Source: Granulicoccus phenolivorans DSM 17626 = NBRC 107789 = JCM 15570
GTDB taxonomy: Bacteria; Actinomycetota; Actinomycetes; Propionibacteriales; Propionibacteriaceae
NCBI RefSeq assembly: GCF_000423085.1
Contig: NZ_AUHH01000038.1
Location: 1 to 42,923, forward strand
Direction: 5' to 3'
DNA length: 42,923 nt
Part shown: in pieces, positions 23,734 through 31,743 of the stretch
How the letters are laid out: the number at the start of each line of letters is the position of its first letter
Numbering within the stretch: position 1 is the stretch's first letter
Notes under the pieces: model-generated
The model's database searches: none
Seen by the model: the letters and a program-made list of their open reading frames with translations, nothing else
Told to the model about the DNA's origin: nothing
Made by a program: the position numbers and the translations under genes

Positions 23734-24435
23734 TCAGGACGCCGTCGACAGCGGTTCCTCACCCCGCCCGGCCAGCGGCGTGGCCAGAATGTGGGCGATC
23801 ATCGCCGCCTCGGCGGCATGGCCGTCGCGGGCGCGGATGGCGTCCAGGATCTGTCGGTGCCCGTGATTGCGCTCGGGCAGCCGGCCGCGTACGCCGTCGC
23901 CGTGCGTGGCGATCAGGAAGTCGCTGAGATCCCACAGGCCCTGGCTGATCTCCTCGACCAGTTCCGAGCGGGCCATCTGGTGGATCAGGGCGTGCAGGTC
24001 CTGGTTCGCGGCCAGGTAGCCCTGCTGCTGTTCGGTCGGCGCAGCGGCCTCCAGTGCCTCCAACCGGGTGCACAACACCTCGAGTTGCGCCACCTCGGCG
24101 TCGGTGCGCTGCAGTGCGGCCCGATGGGCCAGCGCACCCTCCGACCGGGAGAACAGCCAGAAGAAGGCCTCGATCTCCGCGGGAGTGAACTCGCGTACCC
24201 GCACACCCACCTGGGGCTGGATCTCGACCAGCCGGTCGGCGGCCAGCGCGCGCAGCGCCTCCATCACCGGTTGCTTGCTGATTCCGTGCTCCGCACAGAT
24301 CTCGGTGACCACCAGGGCCTGTCCTGGGGCGAGCCGACCGGCGATCAACTGCTGCTTGAGGTCGTCGTAGAGCGCGCTGGCCAGCCGCCCACCGACGACG
24401 CCGGCGCGGCTGCCCAGGGGGCGACGACTGGCCAT
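23734..24435 (-). CDS. GntR-family (FadR/FCD-type) transcriptional regulator
   Basis: This 233-residue protein has an N-terminal winged HTH (LYDDLKQQLIAGRLAPGQALVVTEI, then GISKQPVMEALRALAADRLVEIQPQVGVRV). A helical FCD effector domain follows, with LHALIHQMARSEL and HGHRQILDAIRARDGHAAEAAMIAH carrying putative metal-binding His residues. ATG 24435 follows GGAAG. Located directly downstream of the aromatic cluster on the same strand, it is the likely regulator of that cluster, with an aromatic acid or CoA ester as effector (inference). Confidence 0.85.
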   Translation of the reverse strand: MASRRPLGSRAGVVGGRLASALYDDLKQQLIAGRLAPGQALVVTEICAEHGISKQPVMEALRALAADRLVEIQPQVGVRVREFTPAEIEAFFWLFSRSEGALAHRAALQRTDAEVAQLEVLCTRLEALEAAAPTEQQQGYLAANQDLHALIHQMARSELVEEISQGLWDLSDFLIATHGDGVRGRLPERNHGHRQILDAIRARDGHAAEAAMIAHILATPLAGRGEEPLSTAS

Positions 24436-24564
24436 GCTGATTGCTTCCTTCAGGACTCCGATGACAGGGAGGCGACATCGGTGCGCGTAGAACGCCAATT
24501 CTGGCCGCCCGGGTGAAACGAATGCTGCCTGCCTGTCACCCGGCGGCCGGGAGCGGGCGAATCC

Positions 24565-24596
24565 CGTGCCCGGCGCCGGGTGCGACGCCGGGCACG
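24565..24596 (-). terminator. Hairpin terminator of the aromatic operon
   Basis: CGTGCCCGGCG (24565-24575) and CGCCGGGCACG (24586-24596) form a perfect 11-bp stem with a 10-nt loop, starting 7 bases after the stop of the hydrolase gene. It lacks a U-tract, as is common in high-GC actinobacteria. Confidence 0.75.
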
Positions 24597-24603
24597 GACC
24601 GAC

Positions 24604-25434
24604 TCACTCGGCGAGGAAGCTGAGCACCATTCGGTTGAAGGTGTCGGCGTGCTCGATCTGCAGCCAGTGGCCGCACCTGTTGATCAGGACCATGCGGGCG
24701 TTCGGGATCAGCTGCACCAGGCGCAGGGTGTTCTCGAAGTGCACGACCCGGTCATCGCGACCGTGGAACATCAACGCCGGGGCCTGGATGGTCTGGACCT
24801 GCTTGTGGTCCAGTTCCACCACGGCCTTCTTGCCGATCGACTCGATGAAGTTCTTGTTGTGCTCCGGATGGGCAGCGGTCATGTCCGCCCGGCCCTGGAT
24901 CAGCTCGTCGGTGGCGAAGGACGAATCGAAGGTCATCACGTCGACCAGCCGCTTCATCGTGTCGAAGGTCGGCTCGCGGTACCCCTGCTGGAGGATCTTC
25001 AGACCCTCGGTCAGACCACCGGGACCGAACAGCGTCGGCGCCCCCATCGAGGAGCCCATGGTGATCAGCTTGTTCACCCGCTCGGGGAACTCGTAGCCGA
25101 AGCGGACGGTGGTGCCACCACCCATCGAGTTGCCGATCAGCGTCGCCTTCTCGATCTCCAGGGCATCCAGGAGTTCGGCGACGGCGAGGTAGTGCTCACG
25201 CTTCTCCCAGGGGCACGGATCCGACTCGCCCCAGCCGGGCATGTCGGCGGCGATCACCCGGTAGCCGGCGTCGGCCAGGACGGGGATGTTCTTGTTGAAG
25301 TTCGACCATCCGGTCGCCCCCGGGCCGGAGCCGTGGAGCAGGACGATCGCTTCGCCCTCGCCGGCCTGATTGGTGTGGATGTTCCAGTTCTTGGTCTTGA
25401 CGAACTGGCTGGTGCTCTCGTAGGTCAGCGACAT
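24604..25434 (-). CDS. mhpC: 2-hydroxy-6-oxonona-2,4-dienedioate hydrolase-like (MhpC type)
   Basis: This 276-residue alpha/beta hydrolase has IVLLHGSGPGATGWSNF, nucleophile Ser in GNSMGGGTTVRFG, acid Asp in HGRDDRVVHFE and His in NRCGHWLQIEHAD. It hydrolyses the C-C bond of the ring-cleavage product made by the extradiol dioxygenase encoded just upstream. AAGGAG precedes ATG 25434. It is the last gene of the transporter-hydroxylase-dioxygenase-hydrolase set, followed by a strong hairpin. The later pathway enzymes (hydratase, aldolase, acetaldehyde dehydrogenase) are not in the window. Confidence 0.88.
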   Translation of the reverse strand: MSLTYESTSQFVKTKNWNIHTNQAGEGEAIVLLHGSGPGATGWSNFNKNIPVLADAGYRVIAADMPGWGESDPCPWEKREHYLAVAELLDALEIEKATLIGNSMGGGTTVRFGYEFPERVNKLITMGSSMGAPTLFGPGGLTEGLKILQQGYREPTFDTMKRLVDVMTFDSSFATDELIQGRADMTAAHPEHNKNFIESIGKKAVVELDHKQVQTIQAPALMFHGRDDRVVHFENTLRLVQLIPNARMVLINRCGHWLQIEHADTFNRMVLSFLAE

Positions 25435-25491
25435 GGACTGTCTCCTTCGTAGATGTGATCGTGGATCGCGCCGTAAGCGCCGAGTACTGGT

Positions 25492-26436
25492 TCAGGCGGT
25501 GGTGGCGGTGAGGACGCCGAAGCCGGCGATCCACTCCGGGATCTCCTTGTACCACTGGGTGCGTACCTGCAGCTGACCGGCCTCCCGGGCGGCACTGACC
25601 GCACCGACCCAGCAGCGCACCTCGTGGGAGGAGTTGCCGGCCGCGGCGGTCATCTCATCGGGCTGGTACGCGTCGAACTTGGCGGTATCACCGCTGGCGC
25701 AGATCTCCAGGAACTCCCGGTCCCATTCGGGATTGAGGTCCATGATGTCGGCCTCCCCCTTGGCGAACTTCTGCCCGGTGGTGATGGTCCGCTCCTGCCG
25801 GGCCGCGCGGGCCTCCGGGGTCGGATTGCGACCCTCCAACAGGAATGCCCTCTGCTGGTCGGTGGCGGTGCCCCAGCGCGGCACGGGCGGATCGTGCGAC
25901 AGCCCGCCGGTGCCGATCACCAGGACCCGCTCGTCGGCGGCGAACTCGTTCACCCAGCGACCGACCGCCTCGCCGAGCAGGCGGATCCGCTTCATCGGGA
26001 CGAAAGGCGGGGCGACCCCGTTCACGAAGATCGGAATGATCGGGTAGGTGTCCAGCCCACCGAGGACCATCTCCGGGATCTGCACCGAGCCGTGGTCCAG
26101 TTGGGCCTTGCGCGACATCGTGATGTCCAGCTCCTGCCCGGCCAGGTAGGTGACCAGGTCGAAGGCGCGCTGCTCGGGGACGTTCAGATCCCCGACGGCG
26201 GTGTCGAAGTCGCCGACCCCCACGGCCTGCAGACAGACCGCGAACGGCGGCATCAGGTCGTAGAAGAAGCCGTTGAAGTGATCCGGTCCGAAGGAGATCA
26301 CCAGGGTCGGATCAATCTCCTTGACGAAGGCACGGACCTCGTCGAAGATCGCGTCCACCTCATCCCGGACGCCCGGGGCGGGCTCATTGAATGCCATCAG
26401 GGGTGTGTGCGACATGCACACCAGGGAAACGCTCAC
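25492..26436 (-). CDS. mhpB: 2,3-dihydroxyphenylpropionate 1,2-dioxygenase-like extradiol enzyme
   Basis: This 314-residue class III (LigB-type) extradiol dioxygenase starts at GTG 26436 after GGAGGAATATC. It begins VSVSLVCMSHTPLMAF, where His10 is a usual iron ligand in this family. Other conserved segments are ISFGPDHFNGFF, LDHGSVQIPEM and GTGGLSHDPPVP with His, matching MhpB. It opens the catechol ring of 2,3-dihydroxyphenylpropionate or 2,3-dihydroxycinnamate with O2 and Fe(II). Product passes to the MhpC-type hydrolase. Confidence 0.93.
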   Translation of the reverse strand: MSVSLVCMSHTPLMAFNEPAPGVRDEVDAIFDEVRAFVKEIDPTLVISFGPDHFNGFFYDLMPPFAVCLQAVGVGDFDTAVGDLNVPEQRAFDLVTYLAGQELDITMSRKAQLDHGSVQIPEMVLGGLDTYPIIPIFVNGVAPPFVPMKRIRLLGEAVGRWVNEFAADERVLVIGTGGLSHDPPVPRWGTATDQQRAFLLEGRNPTPEARAARQERTITTGQKFAKGEADIMDLNPEWDREFLEICASGDTAKFDAYQPDEMTAAAGNSSHEVRCWVGAVSAAREAGQLQVRTQWYKEIPEWIAGFGVLTATTA

Positions 26437-26455
26437 GATATTCCTCCAGAAATGC

Positions 26456-28279
26456 TCACAGATCTCCTCCGTCGGGAACCGACGGATCTGCTCCGTCGGG
26501 AACCGGATTGTTCACATCGAGTACTTCGTCCAGTGCGGTCCGAAGCAGCCGCGTTGCCTCTGCCGAATCCCAGACCGCGTGGGGCAATCGCCAGGCGATC
26601 ACACCGTCCGGACGTACCAGCAGAGCACCCGCCTCATGGACCTCTCGCTTACGGTACCAGTCGTGATAGAGGTCCTGCGCCCGGTCATCGGCACCAATCA
26701 GGACGCAGTCCAGCCAGGGTTCGGCGAGCCCGTCGACCGCCGTACGCCAGGCCACTCCGGCCGGCCCGGACAGCAGGGTGAACCGGCCCTTGCCGACGAG
26801 GTCGAGGGTCGAGACCCGCCGCCCGTCGGCGCCGACCAGCCACGCGTGCGGGAGTTTGGCGCCCGGGCGTACGGCCGGCTGGTGGAACAACTCGGGATCC
26901 TCGAACGCCTCCGGGGCCTGGGTCGGATCGGGCAGCACCGCCGTCGAGACGTAGCGATGGTTCTTCTCCACCCCCTCGGCATTCCACTCGTACTCCTTGA
27001 GCTGCAGGGCGTCCTCCAGCTTGGCGCGCAGCGCGATGCCGGCCTCGGTCGGGGCCTGCAGGTTGGCGATCGCGTTGGTGGCCGGATCGGCGTCCCCGGA
27101 GGTGTCCAGGCAGTCCCGGATCGCGGCGTAGTCCAGCCGGGACTGGTTGGCCCGCAGCACGATCTGCTTGCCGACCGGGGCCCGTTCGGCGGAGTAGGAC
27201 TCCAGCAGGCCCGGACCGGCGTACCCCTTGACCGCGTACGCCAACTTCCAGGCCAGGTTGTGCGCGTCCTGGACACAGGTGTTGAGGCCCAGGCCACTGC
27301 TCGGCGGATGCCGGTGGGTGGCGTCGCCGCCGCAGAACACCCGACCGCTGGACAGCGTGGTGGCGTACTGCTGGTTCACGTACCAGATCATCCGGTTGAA
27401 GATGTCGATCTCCAGGTCGGGCACCCCGACCAGCTCCCGGATCCGCGCGGTGACCTCCGCGTCGCTGAGTTCGGGGACGCCGTCCTCGACCAGGAAGCCC
27501 CAGCCGCAGATCCACTCGTTCCACGGTTTGGTGCAGCGCAGCAGGCCCAGCCCGATCTCGCCGACGGCGGTGCCGGGGTTGAAGAACCAGTTGAGAATGC
27601 TCGGCCGGTGGGCCACGTACTCGCTCAGGTCGGCGCGGAACTGGGTGTAGATCGTCCCGGCCCGGCTGACGTGGCCCTCGAAGGGCAGACCGATCGTCTC
27701 GGCCACCTTGGACCGGGCGCCGTCGGCACCGACCAGGTATTGGGCCCGGACGATCTCCTCGGCCCCGGACAGCCGGTTCTGCAGGGTGGCGGTGACGCCG
27801 TCCGCGTCCTGCTCGAAGCTGACCAGGTCGGTGTGATAGGTGATGGTCACCCCGGCCTGCCCGGCGGCATCCACCAGGACCGGTTCGATTCGGTCCTGGG
27901 GGATGTCGAGGTAGTCGCAGGGACTGTGCGCGACGTAGTCGCCGTGCCGGGCGAAGCCGCTGCCCCACGACGGCATCCGGGCGATCTCCGGGCCGGTCAG
28001 GCTGACCGCGAGCAGGCCTTCGCCCATCTGGTCCCACGGGGTGGCCACGGCCTTGGCGCGCTCCTCGACGCCGAGGTCGCGCCACACCTCCATGGTGCGC
28101 TGGCTGGTGATGTGGGCCCGCGGGGTGTTGGCCACCCAGGGGGCGCGGGAGATCATCCGGACCCGGACGCCCTGCTGGGCCAGGGCGAGCGCGGTGGTGA
28201 CCCCGAACGGGCCGGCCCCCACGACGAGCACGTCGGTGTCGAACTGCGGATCGGTCACGGCATCCATGGGAACACTCAT
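26456..28279 (-). CDS. mhpA: 3-(3-hydroxyphenyl)propionate hydroxylase-like FAD monooxygenase
   Basis: This 607-residue group A flavoprotein hydroxylase has the FAD Rossmann motif VLVVGAGPFGVTTALALAQ near the N-terminus, the YLVGADGARSKVAE DG motif and the FAD-pyrophosphate motif VFCGGDATHRHPPSSGLGLN. A C-terminal thioredoxin-like tail follows, typical of the MhpA/PheA group. It adds a hydroxyl group ortho to the existing one using NAD(P)H and O2, supplying the catechol for MhpB. The ATG comes one base after the transporter stop, so the genes are coupled. Substrate could be a related 3-hydroxyphenyl acid. Confidence 0.9.
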   Translation of the reverse strand: MSVPMDAVTDPQFDTDVLVVGAGPFGVTTALALAQQGVRVRMISRAPWVANTPRAHITSQRTMEVWRDLGVEERAKAVATPWDQMGEGLLAVSLTGPEIARMPSWGSGFARHGDYVAHSPCDYLDIPQDRIEPVLVDAAGQAGVTITYHTDLVSFEQDADGVTATLQNRLSGAEEIVRAQYLVGADGARSKVAETIGLPFEGHVSRAGTIYTQFRADLSEYVAHRPSILNWFFNPGTAVGEIGLGLLRCTKPWNEWICGWGFLVEDGVPELSDAEVTARIRELVGVPDLEIDIFNRMIWYVNQQYATTLSSGRVFCGGDATHRHPPSSGLGLNTCVQDAHNLAWKLAYAVKGYAGPGLLESYSAERAPVGKQIVLRANQSRLDYAAIRDCLDTSGDADPATNAIANLQAPTEAGIALRAKLEDALQLKEYEWNAEGVEKNHRYVSTAVLPDPTQAPEAFEDPELFHQPAVRPGAKLPHAWLVGADGRRVSTLDLVGKGRFTLLSGPAGVAWRTAVDGLAEPWLDCVLIGADDRAQDLYHDWYRKREVHEAGALLVRPDGVIAWRLPHAVWDSAEATRLLRTALDEVLDVNNPVPDGADPSVPDGGDL

Positions 28280-28280
28280 A

Positions 28281-29627
28281 TCAGTGCACCTCGGCGCGCT
28301 GCAGGGTGGCCTCGGCCCGACCCATCGGACGCGGCAGCAGGTAGGTGGCGATCACCGAGATCGCGGCGACGACCAGCAGGTAGATCGCGACCGACCACCA
28401 ACTGCCGGTGGCCCCGAAGAGGGCGGCGGCGATCATCGGAGCGAAGGCCGAGCCGGCCAGCTGGGAGATGGTGTAGCCGATCGAGGCGCCGGAGTAGCGC
28501 ACCTCCTTGGGGAACACCATGGACATCAGCGGTCCGGTGACCCCGGAGGCCGGCGACATCGCGATGCCGAAGATCAGCGTGACACCCACGGCGAACAGCA
28601 CCGAGTTGCCGGTGTTGATCAGCAGGAAGGCCGGGATGATGCTGACCAGCATGGCTGCCGCACCGATCAGGTACATGGTCTTGCGGCCGAAGAAGTCGGA
28701 CAGGGCACCGAAGATCGGGTACAGGATGAGCGCGACGATCGAGGCCACCAGCACGCCCAGCAGCGCCTCCACCCGCGGGATGCCGACCTGCTTGGACCCG
28801 TAGTTCACGAAGTAGGACATGCAGATATAGGCCAGGACGCCCTGACTCAGGTAGACCCCGGCGATCAGCAGGATCGACTTCCAGTGATCGCGGAAGGCGA
28901 TCGCGATCGGCAGGGCTTCCTTCTTGTCATCCTGCTCGATCGCGCGGAAGGCCGGGGACTCCGAGACCGCAAGGCGAATGGCCAGGCCGACCACGACCAG
29001 CACGGCGCTGAGCAGGAACGGAACCCGCCAGCCCCAGGCGAGGAACTGCTCGTCGGGCAGCGTGGCGGCGACCAGGAAGGCGGCGGTGGCCAGACCGACG
29101 CCGGCGGGGGCGCCCATCTGCGGGAAGGAGCCGAAGAAGCCACGGCGGCCGGCCGGGGCGTGCTCGACGGCCATCAGGGTGGCGCCGCCCCATTCGCCGC
29201 CGACCATGAAGCCCTGGACCAGACGCAGCAGCGTCAGCAGGATCGGCGCGGCGATGCCGATGGTGTGGTAGCTGGGCAGCAGGCCCATCAGGACGGTGGC
29301 CAGACCCATGCCGAGCAGGGTGATCACCAGCATCTTCTTGCGACCGATCCGGTCGCCGAAGTGGCCGAAGACGATGCCACCCAGGGGGCGGGCCAGGAAG
29401 CCGACGCCGAGCGTGGCGAAGGAGAGCAGGGTGCCGGTGAGGGGATCGGAGCCGGGGAAGAACAGGTGCGGGAAGACCAGGGCGGCCGCGGTCCCGAAGA
29501 TGAAGAAGTCGTAGTACTCGACGGTGGTGCCGACCAGGCTCGCCACGGCCACGCGGGCCGGGTTGGTCTTCGGGGCGCCGGTGGAGTCCGGGGCCACGAT
29601 GGCGTCCGTCTGCGTCGGTGCAGACAT
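28281..29627 (-). CDS. MFS transporter, metabolite:H+ symporter (MHS) type
   Basis: This 448-residue protein has 12 predicted membrane segments. MHS-family signatures are VEYYDFFIFGTAAALVF near helix 1 and the loop 2-3 motif GHFGDRIGRKKML, plus GFMVGGEWGGA and GRRGFFGSFPQMG. Relatives include ShiA, ProP-like and aromatic-acid importers. As the first gene of the aromatic cluster it probably imports the phenylpropionate-type substrate. AAGGAG lies 5 nt before the ATG. A promoter and palindromic operator lie immediately upstream. Confidence 0.88.
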   Translation of the reverse strand: MSAPTQTDAIVAPDSTGAPKTNPARVAVASLVGTTVEYYDFFIFGTAAALVFPHLFFPGSDPLTGTLLSFATLGVGFLARPLGGIVFGHFGDRIGRKKMLVITLLGMGLATVLMGLLPSYHTIGIAAPILLTLLRLVQGFMVGGEWGGATLMAVEHAPAGRRGFFGSFPQMGAPAGVGLATAAFLVAATLPDEQFLAWGWRVPFLLSAVLVVVGLAIRLAVSESPAFRAIEQDDKKEALPIAIAFRDHWKSILLIAGVYLSQGVLAYICMSYFVNYGSKQVGIPRVEALLGVLVASIVALILYPIFGALSDFFGRKTMYLIGAAAMLVSIIPAFLLINTGNSVLFAVGVTLIFGIAMSPASGVTGPLMSMVFPKEVRYSGASIGYTISQLAGSAFAPMIAAALFGATGSWWSVAIYLLVVAAISVIATYLLPRPMGRAEATLQRAEVH

Positions 29628-29654
29628 GCAAGCTCCTTTGCTCGGTGTTTCGTA

Positions 29655-29689
29655 CTAGCATGCTAGGACGTGAGCGAAGAAGGGGTCAA
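29655..29689 (-). promoter_or_regulatory. Promoter with palindromic operator for the aromatic operon
   Basis: On the minus strand TTGACC (29684-29689) and TAGCAT (29660-29665) are separated by 18 bp, a good sigma-70-type -35/-10 pair. The -10 is embedded in the perfect 12-bp palindrome CTAGCATGCTAG (29655-29666), centred about 34 bp upstream of the transporter start. A repressor bound there would block RNA polymerase; the GntR protein at 23734-24435 is the natural candidate. Confidence 0.65.
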
Positions 29690-29812
29690 CTTGGGCTCTG
29701 GTACTGCTGGGCTGACGAATGTCCCGGGTGCGGGGCACATGCGGACGGGGGATGCGGCACCGGCGGCACTGCCGGGTTGGGCCGCGTCGGGCGTGGCACC
29801 GCCCCGGACCGG

Positions 29813-29838
29813 CCCCGCCGACGCCTCGGCCGGCGGGG
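29813..29838 (-). terminator. Hairpin downstream of small membrane protein
   Basis: CCCCGCC (29813-29819) pairs with GGCGGGG (29832-29838) around a 12-nt loop, about 35 bp after the stop at 29874. It is a plausible terminator isolating this gene from the aromatic operon downstream. Confidence 0.5.
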
Positions 29839-29873
29839 TTCACCTCAGCCGGTGCGTACCCCGGCGTCGGCGG

Positions 29874-30161
29874 TCACTGATGGGGCGAGTGGGTCCACTG
29901 GCCGGGGGCCTGCGGGCCCGGATTCTGCGGGCCGGACGGGCCGTTCTGCGGGCCGGGAACCTGGCCCGACTGGCCGGGGTTCCAGGGCTGAGCCGCCTGT
30001 TGGGGCTGCTGGCCGTAGCCCGGGCCGCCGGTCGGGATCGACGGCGGCGGCGTGTTGGTCCTGTTGCGTCGAAGCAGCACGAAGGCGATCACCGCGCCCA
30101 CGATGATGACGAGCAATACGATGAGCAGGATCCCCAGGATCCCTCCACCACCAATGGACAT
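29874..30161 (-). CDS. Small single-pass membrane protein with Pro/Gln/Gly-rich tail
   Basis: This 95-residue protein starts MSIGGGGILGILLIVLLVII, a single membrane helix at about 6-29. A basic stop-transfer segment LLRRNRTN follows, then a cytoplasmic tail rich in Pro, Gln, Gly and Asn (GYGQQPQQAAQPWNPGQ, PGPQNGPSGPQNPGPQ). GAGGAGG precedes the ATG. Its own hairpin follows. The family is not recognised; similar short anchored proteins are widespread in actinobacteria with no known role. Confidence 0.75.
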   Translation of the reverse strand: MSIGGGGILGILLIVLLVIIVGAVIAFVLLRRNRTNTPPPSIPTGGPGYGQQPQQAAQPWNPGQSGQVPGPQNGPSGPQNPGPQAPGQWTHSPHQ

Positions 30162-30285
30162 AATGCCTCCTCGGGTCGATCAGACCCGGACGACTGTACC
30201 CGTGGGTGGGTCGGGCACAGCCCTGCAAGCTCCGGGCGCGGCCCCGTCAGCGGGGAAGGCCTCCGGGCGGGGACAACCGCGCATT

Positions 30286-30374
30286 CGTCGTTTTCGATGC
30301 ACTCGATCGTCCCGACGCCTCCTCAAATGCGGTCTGACTGGACCGCCGTCGGTTTGACTACATCGAAAACGACG
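30286..30374. repeat. Perfect 14-bp inverted repeat with 61-bp spacer
   Basis: CGTCGTTTTCGATG (30286-30299) and CATCGAAAACGACG (30361-30374) are exact inverse copies. They sit in the 239-bp gap between the end of the citE-like gene and the start of the small membrane protein, both on the minus strand. The AT-rich core stands out from the local GC. The repeat could be a paired operator or a long stem at the end of the leucine operon transcript. Confidence 0.8.
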
Positions 30375-30400
30375 CTTCGCGGCGGAGACCCGCGGTCGGC

Positions 30401-31237
30401 TCAGCGCACGCGGCGCAGGATCGCCTCCGCCTGCCGGAATACCGGCGCATCGACCATTTGACCGTCGAGTTGGAAGACGCCCGCGTTCCCCTCGGCCGCG
30501 GCCAGCACCTTCTTCGCCCAGGCGACCTGCTCATCGCTCGGCGCGTACGCCTCCCGCACCACGGCCACCTGCGACGGGTGGATGCACGCGGTCCCGGCCA
30601 GCCCCAGATTCACCGCATCCAGTGCCTCGGCCCGCAGCCCGGCAGTATCGGCGATGTCCAGGTGCACCGAGTCGATCATGAACCGCCCGTACGCCGCCGC
30701 CGCCAGCACCGCGGCCGAGCGGGCGTACCGGGGCACGTCGCGGTACTTCCCGACCGGCTGCCCCGCCTCCGCGTCGGTGAACCGGCTGGTCGCTCCGCCC
30801 AGGCCGGCGACCAGGTCCTCCGCGCCCCACATCAGGCCGACCGTCCCCGGCGCGGCGGCGACCTCGGCGGCATTCAGGATGCCCAGCGGGGTCTCCAGCA
30901 GCGCCAGCACGCCGAACCCGGCGTCGGCGACCCGAGCCACATCGGCCGCGGTTTCCGCCTTGGCCAGCATCACCACGCGATAGTCGGTCTGCGCCAGCGC
31001 GGCCAGGTCGGCCTCGGCGTACTCGGTGGACAGCGCATTGATCCGCACGATCGTCCGCGCCGGATCCAGCGGCTGTGCCAACACTGCCTCGCGGGCCGCG
31101 GCCTTCGCGCCCGGCGCGACGGCGTCCTCCAGATCGAGGATCACCACGTCACAGCGATCGGCCGCCTTGGCGTACCGGTCAGGCCGATCGGCCGGGCAGA
31201 ACAGGAACGCCGGACCGGCCGGCACCCACCCGCTCAT
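30401..31237 (-). CDS. citE: CitE-like beta-hydroxyacyl-CoA lyase (HpcH/HpaI aldolase superfamily)
   Basis: This 278-residue TIM-barrel lyase begins MSGWVPAGPAFLFCPADRPD. Conserved parts are CDVVILDLEDAV, RINALSTEYAEADLAAL, VLALLETPLGILNAAEVA with the metal-binding Glu, and GLMWGAEDLVAGLGG. The stand-alone CitE of mycobacteria (Rv2498c), in the same gene context, cleaves citramalyl-CoA and hydroxymethylglutaryl-CoA, linking leucine breakdown with itaconate disposal; that role is inferred here from synteny. The ATG overlaps the dehydratase stop (ATGA). Confidence 0.85.
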   Translation of the reverse strand: MSGWVPAGPAFLFCPADRPDRYAKAADRCDVVILDLEDAVAPGAKAAAREAVLAQPLDPARTIVRINALSTEYAEADLAALAQTDYRVVMLAKAETAADVARVADAGFGVLALLETPLGILNAAEVAAAPGTVGLMWGAEDLVAGLGGATSRFTDAEAGQPVGKYRDVPRYARSAAVLAAAAYGRFMIDSVHLDIADTAGLRAEALDAVNLGLAGTACIHPSQVAVVREAYAPSDEQVAWAKKVLAAAEGNAGVFQLDGQMVDAPVFRQAEAILRRVR

Positions 31238-31743
31238 GCGTTCCCCTCGGGTGCCAGCTTGACCAGGGTCTTGCGGGTCGCTCTGGCCACGATGTCCCCG
31301 TGCTGGTTGCGCCCGATGTGCTCCATCGTGACGATCCCCTCCCCGGGCCGCGACTTCGATTCGCGCTTGTCGGTGATCAGGGTCTCGGCGTACAGCGTGT
31401 CCCCGTGGAACATCGGCTTGGGGAAATTGACCTCGGAGAAACCCAGATTCGCCACGATCGTGCCCATGGTGAGCTGCGCGACCGACAGCCCGACCAGGGT
31501 CGCCAGGGTGTGCATCGAGTTCATCAGCCGCTGGCCGTCGAACCCGGAGTTCTCCGCCGCCCAGGCCGCGTCCAGATGCAGTGCCTGGGTGTTCATGGTC
31601 AGCGTGGTGAACAGCACGTTGTCCGCCTCGGTCATCGTGCGCCCGGGCCGGTGCAGGTACGCCGTCCCGACCTCGAACTCCTCGAACCACAGCCCGCGCT
31701 GCACGACTTCCTTGCGCGGCGGATTTGCCGAGCCTTCGCTCAT
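31234..31743 (-). CDS. MaoC-like hydratase
   Basis: This 169-residue hot-dog-fold protein starts MSEGSANPPRKEVVQRGLWF and includes [35 protein letters not shown] and FPKPMFHGDTLYAETLI. It corresponds to the MaoC-like protein between fadE19 and citE in mycobacteria (Rv2499c position). It probably hydrates an unsaturated acyl-CoA such as methylglutaconyl-CoA or a related mesaconyl/itaconyl species; this is by context. It overlaps both neighbours by ATGA. Confidence 0.83.
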   Translation of the reverse strand: MSEGSANPPRKEVVQRGLWFEEFEVGTAYLHRPGRTMTEADNVLFTTLTMNTQALHLDAAWAAENSGFDGQRLMNSMHTLATLVGLSVAQLTMGTIVANLGFSEVNFPKPMFHGDTLYAETLITDKRESKSRPGEGIVTMEHIGRNQHGDIVARATRKTLVKLAPEGNA

